A stretch of DNA of 64,000 nucleotides from Eutrigla gurnardus (lineage: Eukaryota > Chordata > Actinopteri > Perciformes > Triglidae). Within the stretch, counting starts at the first letter, position 1. Every line of letters begins with the position of its first letter. Shown piece after piece: positions 49,900 to 64,000 of the stretch. A program made the translations under genes and the position numbers. The stretch lies in NCBI GenBank assembly GCA_963514095.1, contig OY741282.1:17153849-17217848 (forward strand), read 5' to 3'. Under the pieces are notes generated by a model. It was not told the origin of the DNA. It made no database searches and worked only from the letters and a program-made list of their open reading frames with translations.

Positions 49900-50100
49900 T
49901 GCCAATCTTACACGAACTACAACTCATCATGCTCACAATGCTAATTTTTTTTTACAAAAAACCCTGAAGCTTCAGCCCTGCCAATCTTCCAAGAACTACA
50001 ACTCCCAAGCTTCCTCACTTACACGCTTAGTGCGGTTTTTTTAACCAAAACTGAAGCGAGACCCGCCAAATCTTACACGAACTACAACTCCCAGTCTTCC
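49900..50100 (+). promoter_or_regulatory. C2orf42 promoter: repeated CCAAT plus ZNF143-type module
   Basis: Three copies of a ~30-bp module, GCCAATCTTnCnnGAACTAC then AACTCCCA, lie at 49901-49928, 49980-50007 and 50064-50093, spaced 79-86 bp. Copies 2 and 3 contain ACTACAACTCCCA, which fits the known ZNF143/STAF promoter consensus ACTAYRnnnCCCR. Copy 1 has decayed to ACTACAACTCATC. Two further CCAAT boxes are near 50125 and 50161. The C2orf42 first exon follows immediately. Confidence 0.6.
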
Positions 50101-50214
50101 GCGCTCGAAGACAAGAGGCCGCCCAATCATTTTGTTTTCCGCTACACGTGATCGCCTCCGACCAATGGGAAGTGTCGTTACAGGCGCAATGCGGTTGTCG
50201 GGATGTAAGGAGCA

Positions 50215-51193
50215 ATGGCGACGGCCGAGACGGGTTTGGAGCTGAATCCGACCAAACAGAAGACGAACGCAGGTAGTTTGAACGTTTCTCGCGTCGGAAG
50301 GTCGTGTGTGACCCGGTGTGTTGCTTTTACGGCGAGATGTAACAGCATTTTAACGCATACTGTGTATAAATATATATACATACCACACACGAAGCGTTAC
50401 GAAGCATATTTAACTGTTACAATGTCGGCGAAACTTACGAAAGCAATGTTATTTTAAATTAAGTTTACTTTGTCGAAAAACATAATTTATTTTTCACTAA
50501 ACTACTGCCATAGTGATATTATACTGCTAATGTACACATTCTACTGCATGTTTAATTGATAGTACTTACATGGTTTTATGTGTGTTTGTTTATTCTGCTA
50601 GTTTATTCTAATTAATTCGTTGTTGATGTGATTATTTACGTTATTCTTATTTTTTTTAAATGAAAAATACACTTAAAACGTCTCCAATCACCTGGTATAT
50701 GGATTTTTCCTTCAATAACTAGTGTTATAAAGTAAAAAACATTTACACACCAATGTATTATTTACTTATGGAATTAGATGAAAAGAAGAAATATTCCCAT
50801 TTAGTCCTCCACGGTTCTGCATGATGGAGGAATACTGTTTGAACTTGGATGTTAAATTTGTTTTCCAGCCCAGAAAAGTGATAATTATAAATATTGAACT
50901 ACAATGGTACAACTGTGCTTTAAATATTGATTTAGTCCGTTTGTCTTTGGGCCCTCTGCAGTAGATTTAAAAGGCTTGAATTGTGTTTTGTCAGTGCTAA
51001 CCCTACATTAATCTTCTATTTCTATTGCAGAGTTTGAAGCCTGTTAATTCTAGCTTGTTATGAACTAAAAATAATAATAATACAGTATTCCTCTCAGCTT
51101 CTGTGACTGGAGATTACAACCTACTGAACATTTAGTGTGGTCCACTTTTCCCCTGTAATCTCTACAGAAACAGGTTTGAACCCCATCAGGTAG
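50215..51193 (+). CDS. Spliced upstream ORF of the C2orf42 transcript
   Basis: The ATG at 50215 (AGCAATGG) opens a frame that runs to a donor at 50273 (GCAG|GTAG). It joins in phase to an acceptor at 51167 (CTCTACAG|AAAC), where it ends at TAG 51191-51193. The peptide is 27 residues. The main ATG at 51206 follows 12 bases later. The exon pair is inferred from splice signals alone. If real, translation of C2orf42 would need leaky scanning or reinitiation. The peptide contains ETGLELNP and, after the splice, ETGLNP. Confidence 0.45.
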
Positions 51194-51205
51194 AGAATCC
51201 CAAAA

Positions 51206-55680
<4,475 letters not shown>

Positions 55681-55962
55681 TCACAAGCAACCAATCATCC
55701 GTTTCACTGCCTCTCTGTTAGGACTCATTGAAACAAACAGTATGTAACTTTACCCCATGAATCCTTGTTATATTATGCAACGTATGGATAATCAATATAA
55801 TATTGATCAACAGTATTTTTAGACAATCTAGTCTGTAGTGGAGCACTCATCGTGATGACGTTTACTCACTGATAAATGGTCATAATATTAAACCCACAAT
55901 GAAAAACAGCAAGAGAGGAAGTATGTTTTTAGGAAAATATGATTTTCTGACTGAACTTAACC

Positions 55963-55968
55963 AATAAA
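55963..55968 (+). terminator. Candidate C2orf42 poly(A) signal
   Basis: AATAAA, immediately followed by further AATAAAA-like sequence. Confidence 0.5.
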
Positions 55969-56879
55969 AATAAAAATATAATAAGAACAGCTACATGTGC
56001 CGTGGAGAAAGAGGGACACTGTTCCTTTAAGGTGTAAAATCATGTTTCCCAAAAGTAGGATTTTGTTTTGTTTTGCTATGTAACACATTTAATGGATAAA
56101 ATGTCTATTTATTAGCAAAGATAAATAACTCTCTTGTGGACAATTTTGTTCTGAAGTTTTGTGAAATGTGTGTGTATTTAATTAATCACCATGAATTTTT
56201 GCTTTGTCTTCCACCATTAGGTCTATTGGGTCAAAATGTCTTCTTTGTCCAGTACTTAGTTTGTTGTGCTAAATGGCAAATGTTAAGATGGTGAACATGA
56301 GAAACTAATATTATTCTGGGTCAATGCAAGAGTCCTCGCAACTTATGGTTTGTGGGACAGTTTATTAAATCACCAAATACATTTGAATTTCTTCGGTTTC
56401 TTTAATTCAACATTATATCTGGTGTGCACCTTTGCAGTAAAGACGGTCAGGAACGTTTGTTTACACATATTGGATCTATAGATAAGTCCTATTATGATCT
56501 GGGTCACGAAGGTGGGGCGTTTTTTGTCAAGTGGCAAAGTTTGGAGAGTGTGGAGCAGTAGATTGACAGGAAAATAAATAACAAATGAACAAACTAAAGC
56601 AATAATAATAGTAAAATGTAAACGTTATTACTTTAATAATGTTTTAATAGCTTTTTTGTTTTTATAATTGAAAATTGACTTCATGTATTGTTTGAATTCA
56701 TTTTTTAAAATTAAAAATAGTGGTTTATGAATTGAAAATGTATTTATTTATTTATATATATATGACATTTTGCAAGTAATAGTATAACATGTATAATAGA
56801 GTATTTATTTGATATAGTATAGTATTTAGTAGAGGAATAAGAAAAAAACAAGCGGAGTCGCCATTAATACGCATTCTTA

Positions 56880-56920
56880 AACCTGATTGGCTGTTGCTCC
56901 GCTGCGATTTGATTGGCTGT
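56880..56920 (+). promoter_or_regulatory. Duplicated inverted CCAAT boxes
   Basis: GATTGGCTGTTG occurs twice (56885 and 56911), 26 bp apart. Each is an inverted CCAAT box (NF-Y type). They lie 50-70 bp upstream of the candidate first exon at 56959, a normal promoter distance. Confidence 0.45.
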
Positions 56921-56958
56921 TGGCGAAGTAGCTCATTCAGCGTAAACTGAAGGGGAAA

Positions 56959-57169
56959 ATGGCTAACTGCTATCTTGACAGAGAAGACGCGTTGTTTTTT
57001 TTACTGGTTTCCCGTGTGTGTTATTCGGAAGTGTTGGCGCCAGGTCAAGAACGGGATTACAAGGATCTCCAACATCTTTCTGAGTGGATTACCAACATGG
57101 ACGCGGCAGGACAAAGCGGTAGAACCGGACTTGACCGCAGAAACAAACCGGGAACGAGCAGGACGACCG
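56959..57169 (+). CDS. Candidate first coding exon of an unidentified gene
   Basis: The frame from ATG 56959 (GGAAAATGG) runs MANCYLDREDALFFLL... to a donor-like CG|GTAGGT at 57169/57170. An internal ATG near 57097 would start a shorter, basic product (MDAAGQSGRTGLDRRN...). Support is limited to the CCAAT boxes, the start context, the donor and coding-like composition. I do not recognise the protein and found no second exon in the remaining 6.8 kb, so the first intron would be long. A non-coding first exon is equally possible. Confidence 0.35.
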
Positions 57170-60100
57170 GTAGGTGCCCACTCGAGTTAGCCTAGCTACA
57201 GTTGCGGGGAAACGTGGAAAACAGCATGTCAAATTGTACATTTGTGTAATTTTATGGTATTCATGTATTCAAAACAGATTCTTCCTATTTTTATTCCCGC
57301 CTAAAAAAAAAACCCTCTACTGTATCAACCAGCCTCAAACGCGTTAGCTCATGTTAGCATTTAGCTAGCGTTAGCCGTTAGTTCATGTTAGCATTTAGCT
57401 AGCGTTAGTAGTTAGCTCTGTTCATAATGGTCTGTGGAAAAGAAGCTGTTGTGTCTGGTTGCTGTGCTCTGTAGCGCCTACTAGAGGGGATCAGGCGGAA
57501 CAGATGTTTAATATTCCAAACAAAAGCTATAAATGACATAAAATCTAATTTAGCTGTTTAAAAACGGCTCCATGGGAGGAAGTGTGTACTATTGTTGGTA
57601 TGTATTTTAGTGGAAAGACGGTTATAGAGATGGTTATACACATTTCTACCAGCAGATGGAGACATAGGCCTTCTCCTTTCCCATCAGGGGGCTGGATTAA
57701 AGCTTTTTAAGGTGGAATGCATGAAAGGATTATTCAAACTGCCTCACGTGGAGAAAACCAGTGCCTTCGTTGTACTCTGTTTCTGTGTTGGCGAACGGAA
57801 CAAATATATAGAAGGAAATTCAGTCTTTCACTGTGTTTCATGATTTGGCTTGGATCTGGATTCCTCCCTTCTGGGCATTACAAAGCAGGAATTACACATG
57901 AGAGATATCACTGGAAACATCATGCAATGCTTCCAAAATGTGTCCAAATGTTCAGAATAGCAGCTTGCACACTGTGTGTCTACATCAGGGGTGTGTAGGC
58001 GTTTAAGAACAGTGCCAGGCCCCGGCCTCATTCCTCCCTTACAGGCCCCCAGGGCATCAGTGTTGAGTGGGGGGGGGGGGGGGGCGACAGCTCTGAACCA
58101 CGCATTTAGCTGTTTATGTAGTCTGTCAGTCACAGAGACGCATCAATCCTCTCCTGGAAGGAAAATTAAGCACATTGTGACAGAGAGACTTCCGTCGTTG
58201 CCTGAAAGATGTGTTGCAGACAGGGAGGGGCTGTGAACTAAGAGAAGAGAAATACGTTGCCAGAAAGCAGAAATGTTTAATATTATATTAATAAAAAAAA
58301 GACTGAAGTGCTGGTCACATCAGGAAGTGGAACTAAATTAATCTGCGGATCTAAACGTTTGGTGACGTAGGTGAGCTAATGACTAACAGCTTGCTGGTAC
58401 TTTTTATTTTTTAGTTTACTGTTTGTTTCCACCCACCGCTGTACAGCATAATAGCCAGCTTGCTGACCGTGAGGGAATTTCCATTATTGGGATATATGTA
58501 AAAATGTAAAGTGAATCCAGTAGGTTTTCAGTGAGTTTTAATTACAGGGATAATAATTTGAATTGGCACAAAACTGAAGCTGACTAATGCTGACCCTATC
58601 AAATTAACGAATCAAAACAAAGCTTTTACAATTCATCCCGAGGGGAACATGAACGTGTAAACGAGGAAAAGTAAAGTTGTTTGTGTCCCTTTTTAATTTT
58701 TATTTAATTAATGCACTGTACGGCACTTTGGTCAGTGTGAACTGTTTATAAATGTGCTTTATAAATACATTTTCCTTACTTACTTACCAAAGTAACGAGG
58801 CTACTTCATCTGGGGACCATGAACATCCGTACAAAATCTCTCACGGCAATCTATTTTGATTTTGCAGAATAAATGTAAGTCTCATCCGAAGTGATCGGCT
58901 GAACATCGGAAAAACTAGTTGGGTAAAGGGAGAACAAAAAGAAAGTAGGTTTAAGCAGATCTCACGACCACGTGTCAAGTAGAAGTGACAAAGTTCAAGT
59001 GGAAGAAGCAGCCAAAATACAGCTGACCATAACTGCGAGGTCTGTCAACACCAGGCAACACACACACCGAGCTGACAGCTGTCTTCCAGCTCGGCCGGTC
59101 CACATCATCCACACACTCCAGATCATATACGTCGTTCACTGACAGAGCAGGATCTCACCGGATCTTCTTCCTGTCTCTTTTTTAATCGCATATTTTGGGA
59201 TTGAGAGCACGTTGCATCATTTGGAAACAACCCACCACCAGATGTTTTAATTCAGTGATGAGACACTCCCTCCTTCCAGGTTCACCTCTCATTAATCTTA
59301 ACTCGTCTACGTTGATTAATCCGCACGTTTCATCACCTTCTGATGTCATATTGGTTTTAGGATTACGCACATTGATCATATTGTGTGTTATTTTTATTTA
59401 AGGAGTTTTAAACGATTTAGATGATTCATGGGATAATATCATGAATCACAATTATTTTGGACAAGATAGTTGTGATATGACATTTCCACATCGTCCCATG
59501 TCTGATTCCTCCCCGTACATACAAATAATGTAACTATAGTACCGTCATGAGAGCTGTGACATCGTGTTGTACTTTACAGTTAGACAGTCCTCTTAAATCA
59601 TAGACCGAAAAATCCATTCTTACTTTCACTTTGCTAGATTGTTGTTGCAGCGTCCTCAGATATTTCCTCATCTCCGGAGTCAGCCGTGTGAATACAATAA
59701 GGTCAGAACGGTACCTACTATCCGCACGCAATGAGTAAATACAGTGCTGTGTGTCTTTCTGCAGAAACGTAGAACATTAAAAGGGGGAAAACCTTGAGGA
59801 AACGCCGCTCATCAGTTACAGAGGTCAGCGTTGTCTGAGCCAATTGGGAAAAAAAAATGCCAAAACACGTTATGTGAGCTCTGCCTGGCAGAGTCACGCA
59901 TATTACATATGCAAACTCAGTGCACCTGCACTCAACAGCACTCACGCTAATCCGACATGGTGCCCCACGGAGACCTGCCAACAAGCCGTCCACCTGCCAA
60001 CTGGACGGGGTGGAGGCAGGCCGACAGGACTCGTCAACACGTCCACGATCACCGACGACAAACTGTGCCGTCCATGCAAGCTCCGCTCGGCATGAGAAAA

Positions 60101-60832
60101 ACACGAGAGAGATGGACCTAATGACCCAACACCCCCCCCTCGAATCCTGCCCCTCAATCCTCCAGTCAACCAACCTCCGATACGTCGTCAATCCATATCT
60201 CAATTCCCCGAACCGTCACCGCCACCGACCGCACAACAACCCGTATTGATAAGCACATATTAGGAGGGTTAAATCAACCCTGAATGATGGATGACTGAAT
60301 GGAGTGAGTCGATTTTAACTTCAATTGTGTCAGTATCAACCAAGTAGAGGTGTTTAGTACAAGTTAGAGGGACTTTTGGACACTGAATAGGTCGATTTGT
60401 AGCAGTGAAGCTGGTCCGAGCTACAATGGGGGAGCCAACAGATATTTATGTAAAGAAATAGCTTTAACGTCCTCTTATTCCTACAATGTTCAGGTCAAGT
60501 CACAGCTCACAGCTTTGGCCACAGGAGCCTAAAAGCTGAAGGATCTCGTCACCAATCTGCCACATAGACTCTCATGTTAACCAATGCCAAAAAAAATAAA
60601 GTTACGCAAAAATAAGCATTTTAATTCAGCGGAGCTTCAGCTTTTCCAGCAACCGGCGGATGGAAACTCTTAACATGAATTAAATAATAAATAAATAAAC
60701 GTGACGATGCCAGCAAAGATTTTTAATTTCCACCTCTTTAAAAAAAGAAAGAAATAAAACGCCTCAGAAGCCATTTTGAATCATGTAAACACAACCGTGC
60801 TGCTTTTTCCTCATACATAGCACTGCACATGT

Positions 60833-60834
<2 letters not shown>

Positions 60835-60888
<54 letters not shown>
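60835..60888. repeat. (CT)n microsatellite
   Basis: About 27 perfect CT units. Confidence 0.95.
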
Positions 60889-60890
<2 letters not shown>

Positions 60891-61263
60891 GACTTCCTCC
60901 TGATTGTTGAGCCGAGCGGCGTCACCATCAGATCCATCAGTGCAGAGTCATTGCCTGAGGAAACACGGGCCAATTATGGTCATAAATAATAATGGGCAAG
61001 CGCATCTGGCATGATGACTGATGGGCCTCTCTCACAGCTCATTTACATGGCTTTTGTGTGGCCATCAGCAGCCCTTCGCTCTCACGTAATGCTCGGCAAA
61101 TGAGCCTTTCACCGAATGTTGTAGATTTCGAGGGTGGAAACGGCGGCACTCTTATCGCCCACAGATCTGAAACCGGGAAGGAAAGAGGATACATTTGCAA
61201 GAAGATTGAGGTTTATTGTCCCTCCTTCGTGTTGCCATACATGCTCAGACTTCCTGTCTGGTG

Positions 61264-61292
61264 TCGTGTGTGTGTGTGTGTGTGTGTGTGTG
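61264..61292. repeat. (GT)n microsatellite
   Basis: About 14 GT units. Confidence 0.9.
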
Positions 61293-61924
61293 AGAAGTCC
61301 ATCCATCAGCATCAGTTACCGTGACACGGGGGGAGATTGATTGTGTCTGCGCGGTCGGGTAACAAACCTCCCACACTCCAACACAAATGCTGCAGATCCC
61401 TTACATGTACCTGTCTGACACCTGCCTCCTTACCACGCCACCATGTCCTATTTATAATGAGCCAAGTGGGAAAAAAAAAACACAAGTTACACAGATTGGT
61501 GGTCAGTTCTGTAGTGTGAATGCTGTTTCGGGGGGAAATCCTTTAATTTGTCCTTTAGGTCGGTGGCAGCCTCCAGCCAGAGAACAAAAGGCGGCAGTGG
61601 CGGCATGCTGACGTGTGTCCCGTGAGCTGATAAGCCCCGGTTGTTAATGGTGTTAGGGTAGATTTCATTACCCCCCTCCAGACTGCTCTCATTAAATAAA
61701 CATCCTCCTGTCACATCCTTCACCCGGCGAGAAGACGAGTATCCGAGGCAGAAGGGGGGGGTGAAGAGGAGAGGAGGAGGCGTGAGGAAGATGGACGATA
61801 AAGTGGAACGTTAATGAAAAACTTGCCAATCAAAGCAAAATCAAATTTTGGGTTTGGTGTTCGCGGGCTTGTGCTGCTCGCTGCAGAGACGCCGGTCTGC
61901 TGACGTCGGACTCAACCATCTCAC

Positions 61925-62345
61925 CGCTTAAATGAAATGGATTGCCCTGAAATTTGGTGCAGACATTCATGCTCCCCACACACTTTTGTGATCCCCTGAC
62001 CTTTTCTCTAACTGATCTCAACGTCTACTGGAAGTATTGCCACACAATTTTCTACGGGACATTCATGGTTCCCAGAAGATGTATGCGAATGATACATTTC
62101 CTTTCCTTGGTGCAGACATTCATGCTCCCCACAGTCTTACAGACTTTTTGTGATCCACTGACCTTTTCTCTAACAAGGTCTACTGGACATTCATGGTTCC
62201 CAGAAGATGTATCTGCATAATACATTTCCTCGAGTGCGCCCACAAGGTTTTTTAAAATGATTGTATTGTATTATCTTGGCAACTGTTTGATGGATTGCTA
62301 TGACATTGGGTACAGGTAATCATGGTCCCCACAGGATGAAGTGTA
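61925..62345. repeat. Interspersed fish repeat with internal duplication
   Basis: The phrases GGTGCAGACATTCATGCTCC, TTTTGTGATCC...CTGACCTTTTCTCTAAC and GGACATTCATGGTTCCCAGA each occur twice (61965-62070 and 62110-62210). A related ending is CAGGTAATCATGGTCCCCAC. I recall this wording from a widely dispersed teleost repeat. Confidence 0.55.
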
Positions 62346-63434
62346 ATCTGTTGTTTAAAATCAGATTGTTTGCAGGTCTTACTTGCTATTCCACTAGTTT
62401 TCTCCAGACTTTCCTCTCCTCCGACCCTCCTTCTACCCCGTCCTGACCTTGCGTAGACTCGTTTCCTCCCCCCCTCCCCTCCCTCCCCTCTCCTCCCTCT
62501 GTCCCCTCCGATGCTCTGCTCTGACTAATCTATGCCATCATCCTCTCTCCATCTATCAGAGTGCTCTCATTGTTTTGACGTCTAGTTAATTCTCGGCTCA
62601 TGATTTATCAAATTCTTATTACCGCTTGCTGAAACCCTCATTCGTTGTCCTGATGTATGGTAATGATCGTCCCGGTGTGGCTGCTGGAATCGCAACAAAC
62701 CCACTCATTTATTTTCTTCTTCTTCTTCTTTTCCTCTCCTCCCTCATTCTCTTTCTTCACTGCCTTTCTTTTTCGTTATCTTTGTACTTTGTCCTTGCAG
62801 TTGTCTTGGCTCGCCTCCCGACACACTGCATCTTTGCATGTACACACAAATACATAACGCTCTCTTCCTGGAAAGGGCCATTACTGCAACCTATAATAAC
62901 CTCGACAAACGCTTTTAAACAGTCACGTTTGCGGCTTGGCAACCCGTCAGGAAATATACGTAAATTAGAGCTTCTTTGGTTCTTTGTTGACAAGCAGTTA
63001 TTATGTATAAAAGACATGAAAACAGGCTTCTTCTACAAAGTTATTTGTTTGGGATTACTATATTGTTGGTGAGAGTATTTAAATGTTGTTGTTTCTTTAC
63101 AAGCTGCTATCTTATGAACTTATAAACGGATCCACAGAGTTCTCTCTGCTGCCAGGAAGACAATAAAGTTGTTGTTTTTATTTTTAAATACAGTCTTTAT
63201 TGATTTTCCAACACAAGAAACAAACAATGTTACAATACCACAGAAACAAATTAACAATTTAATTAATTTTAAAAAAGGACGCCGCCAAGGCCAAAACAAT
63301 CACTCAAAGACAAAATGAGTCAGTTCAAGACAAAATAAAGTTTATTTACTGTCATTTTTGCTCCTGCACAAAAGTGTGATTTTTTTTTATTTATTTATTT
63401 ATTTTCAGTCATTCATTCAATGTTTATTGTAGTT

Positions 63435-63530
63435 ACTGATGCTTCACAGGAGGATGGATGGATACTTTATTGATCCGGAGGGAATTTCAAGCATCCAGTA
63501 GCAGCTTACAAAACACACATGACGGAGCTA
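63435..63530. repeat. Interspersed repeat tail, LINE-like
   Basis: GGATGGATGGATACTTTATT, followed by GATCCGGAGGGAATTTCAAG, resembles the 3' tails of abundant teleost non-LTR retroelements. The preceding 63180-63420 is AT-rich and reads like the reverse of a poly(A)-tailed sequence. No reverse transcriptase frame is present. Confidence 0.5.
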
Positions 63531-64000
63531 CATATATCACATAATAATAATAATAATAATATACAGAACAATCATTGACAAATACAATAATAAACAATGT
63601 TCTTCTATCTTTTTAGAAACCACCTATGATGAATGTATTAACACTCAGCTCTACAGCTACATTTGACCTGATTTTTTTTTGATTACATTTATATATTCTT
63701 CAGAATTTGGATGTTCCTCTCAGCAGCTGCCGGCTTCAAACTGCCAACAGCGAGTCCGCTCTCCTCTTAGCCAATCACGGTGGCTCGTTGCCCGGGACAT
63801 CTCTTCACACTTTTCCTTCCCCGGTTACCTTACAATATAATGTAACTCCACAAAAGCAGGGCCGCAAGAATTGGCTACAGACTTTAACCGACACATCTGT
63901 GATCTCATCCCCACCATTATAAACTTGTTACAGGGCAATGGTTACGTTTCATTGTACAGGTGTTGCTTTTATATGCAACCCCATACTGTTCAATATTAAA

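Larger units (their letters stand above)
55681..56958. other. C2orf42 3' UTR and intergenic DNA
   Basis: AT-rich sequence without a coding frame. An AATAAA at 55963-55968, 280 bp after the stop, is the likely poly(A) signal of C2orf42. Confidence 0.5.
57170..64000. other. Right-hand non-coding region
   Basis: No exon I can support. The sequence has TAGC-rich words near 57340-57420, a G run (58069-58085), a locally GC-richer patch (59860-60250), a CT array, and interspersed repeat fragments near 62000 and 63450. It could be a long first intron of the gene starting at 56959. Confidence 0.5.

Noticed and set aside
59842..60249. Protein-coding gene in the GC-rich patch
   Set aside because: There are no recognisable domains and there are competing frames. 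The evidence was not strong enough to annotate, so it is kept only as a low-interest finding.
63180..63600. Processed pseudogene
   Set aside because: It has a poly(A)/T-like context but no protein similarity in any frame. It is better treated as a retroelement tail.

Overview
This is a vertebrate, almost certainly teleost, nuclear genome window. It has multi-exon genes with GT-AG introns, very frequent dinucleotide repeats, long G or C runs, two kilobase-scale minisatellites, and decayed interspersed repeats of kinds I recall as common in percomorph fish. I identified genes by joining exons by eye on both strands and comparing the proteins with remembered vertebrate families. No database was searched.

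Layout from left to right. (1) 2373-15146, plus strand: the C-terminal ~60% of JMY, a WH2-domain actin nucleator and p53/p300 cofactor. The N-terminal exons lie left of the window, and one intron carries a ~3 kb minisatellite. (2) 20004-31029, minus strand: the complete HOMER1 post-synaptic scaffold (EVH1 plus coiled coil) in nine coding exons, converging on JMY. A 1.55 kb G-rich minisatellite touches one of its 5' splice sites. (3) 33398-35871, plus strand: a two-exon gene for a 748-residue acidic protein. It carries conserved blocks of CMYA5 (myospryn) but ends in a CaaX box (CVIL) instead of the B-box/FN3/SPRY module. (4) 37327-39757, plus: DTWD2, a tRNA aminocarboxypropyltransferase. (5) 40984-47312, plus: TIA1, an RNA-binding protein with three RRMs. 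(6) 51206-55680, plus: the C2orf42 homologue, with a spliced upstream ORF and a promoter holding repeated ZNF143-like boxes. (7) 56959-57169, plus: a candidate first exon of a gene I cannot identify. The last ~6.8 kb has no coding exon I can support.

JMY-HOMER1-CMYA5 reproduces the tetrapod order (human 5q14, without TENT2), and TIA1-C2orf42 reproduces human 2p13. DTWD2 lies between these two blocks. The window is therefore a fish-specific join of conserved neighbourhoods.

The most interesting items are: the truncated, potentially prenylated CMYA5-like protein; several splice sites that directly abut tandem repeats; an apparent one-base insertion in HOMER1 exon 4; a GC-AG intron in HOMER1; and a JMY intronic array packed with T-box half-sites and a 12-bp palindrome. 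Coding coordinates were set by splice signals and reading-frame continuity. UTR ends and transcription starts are estimates.
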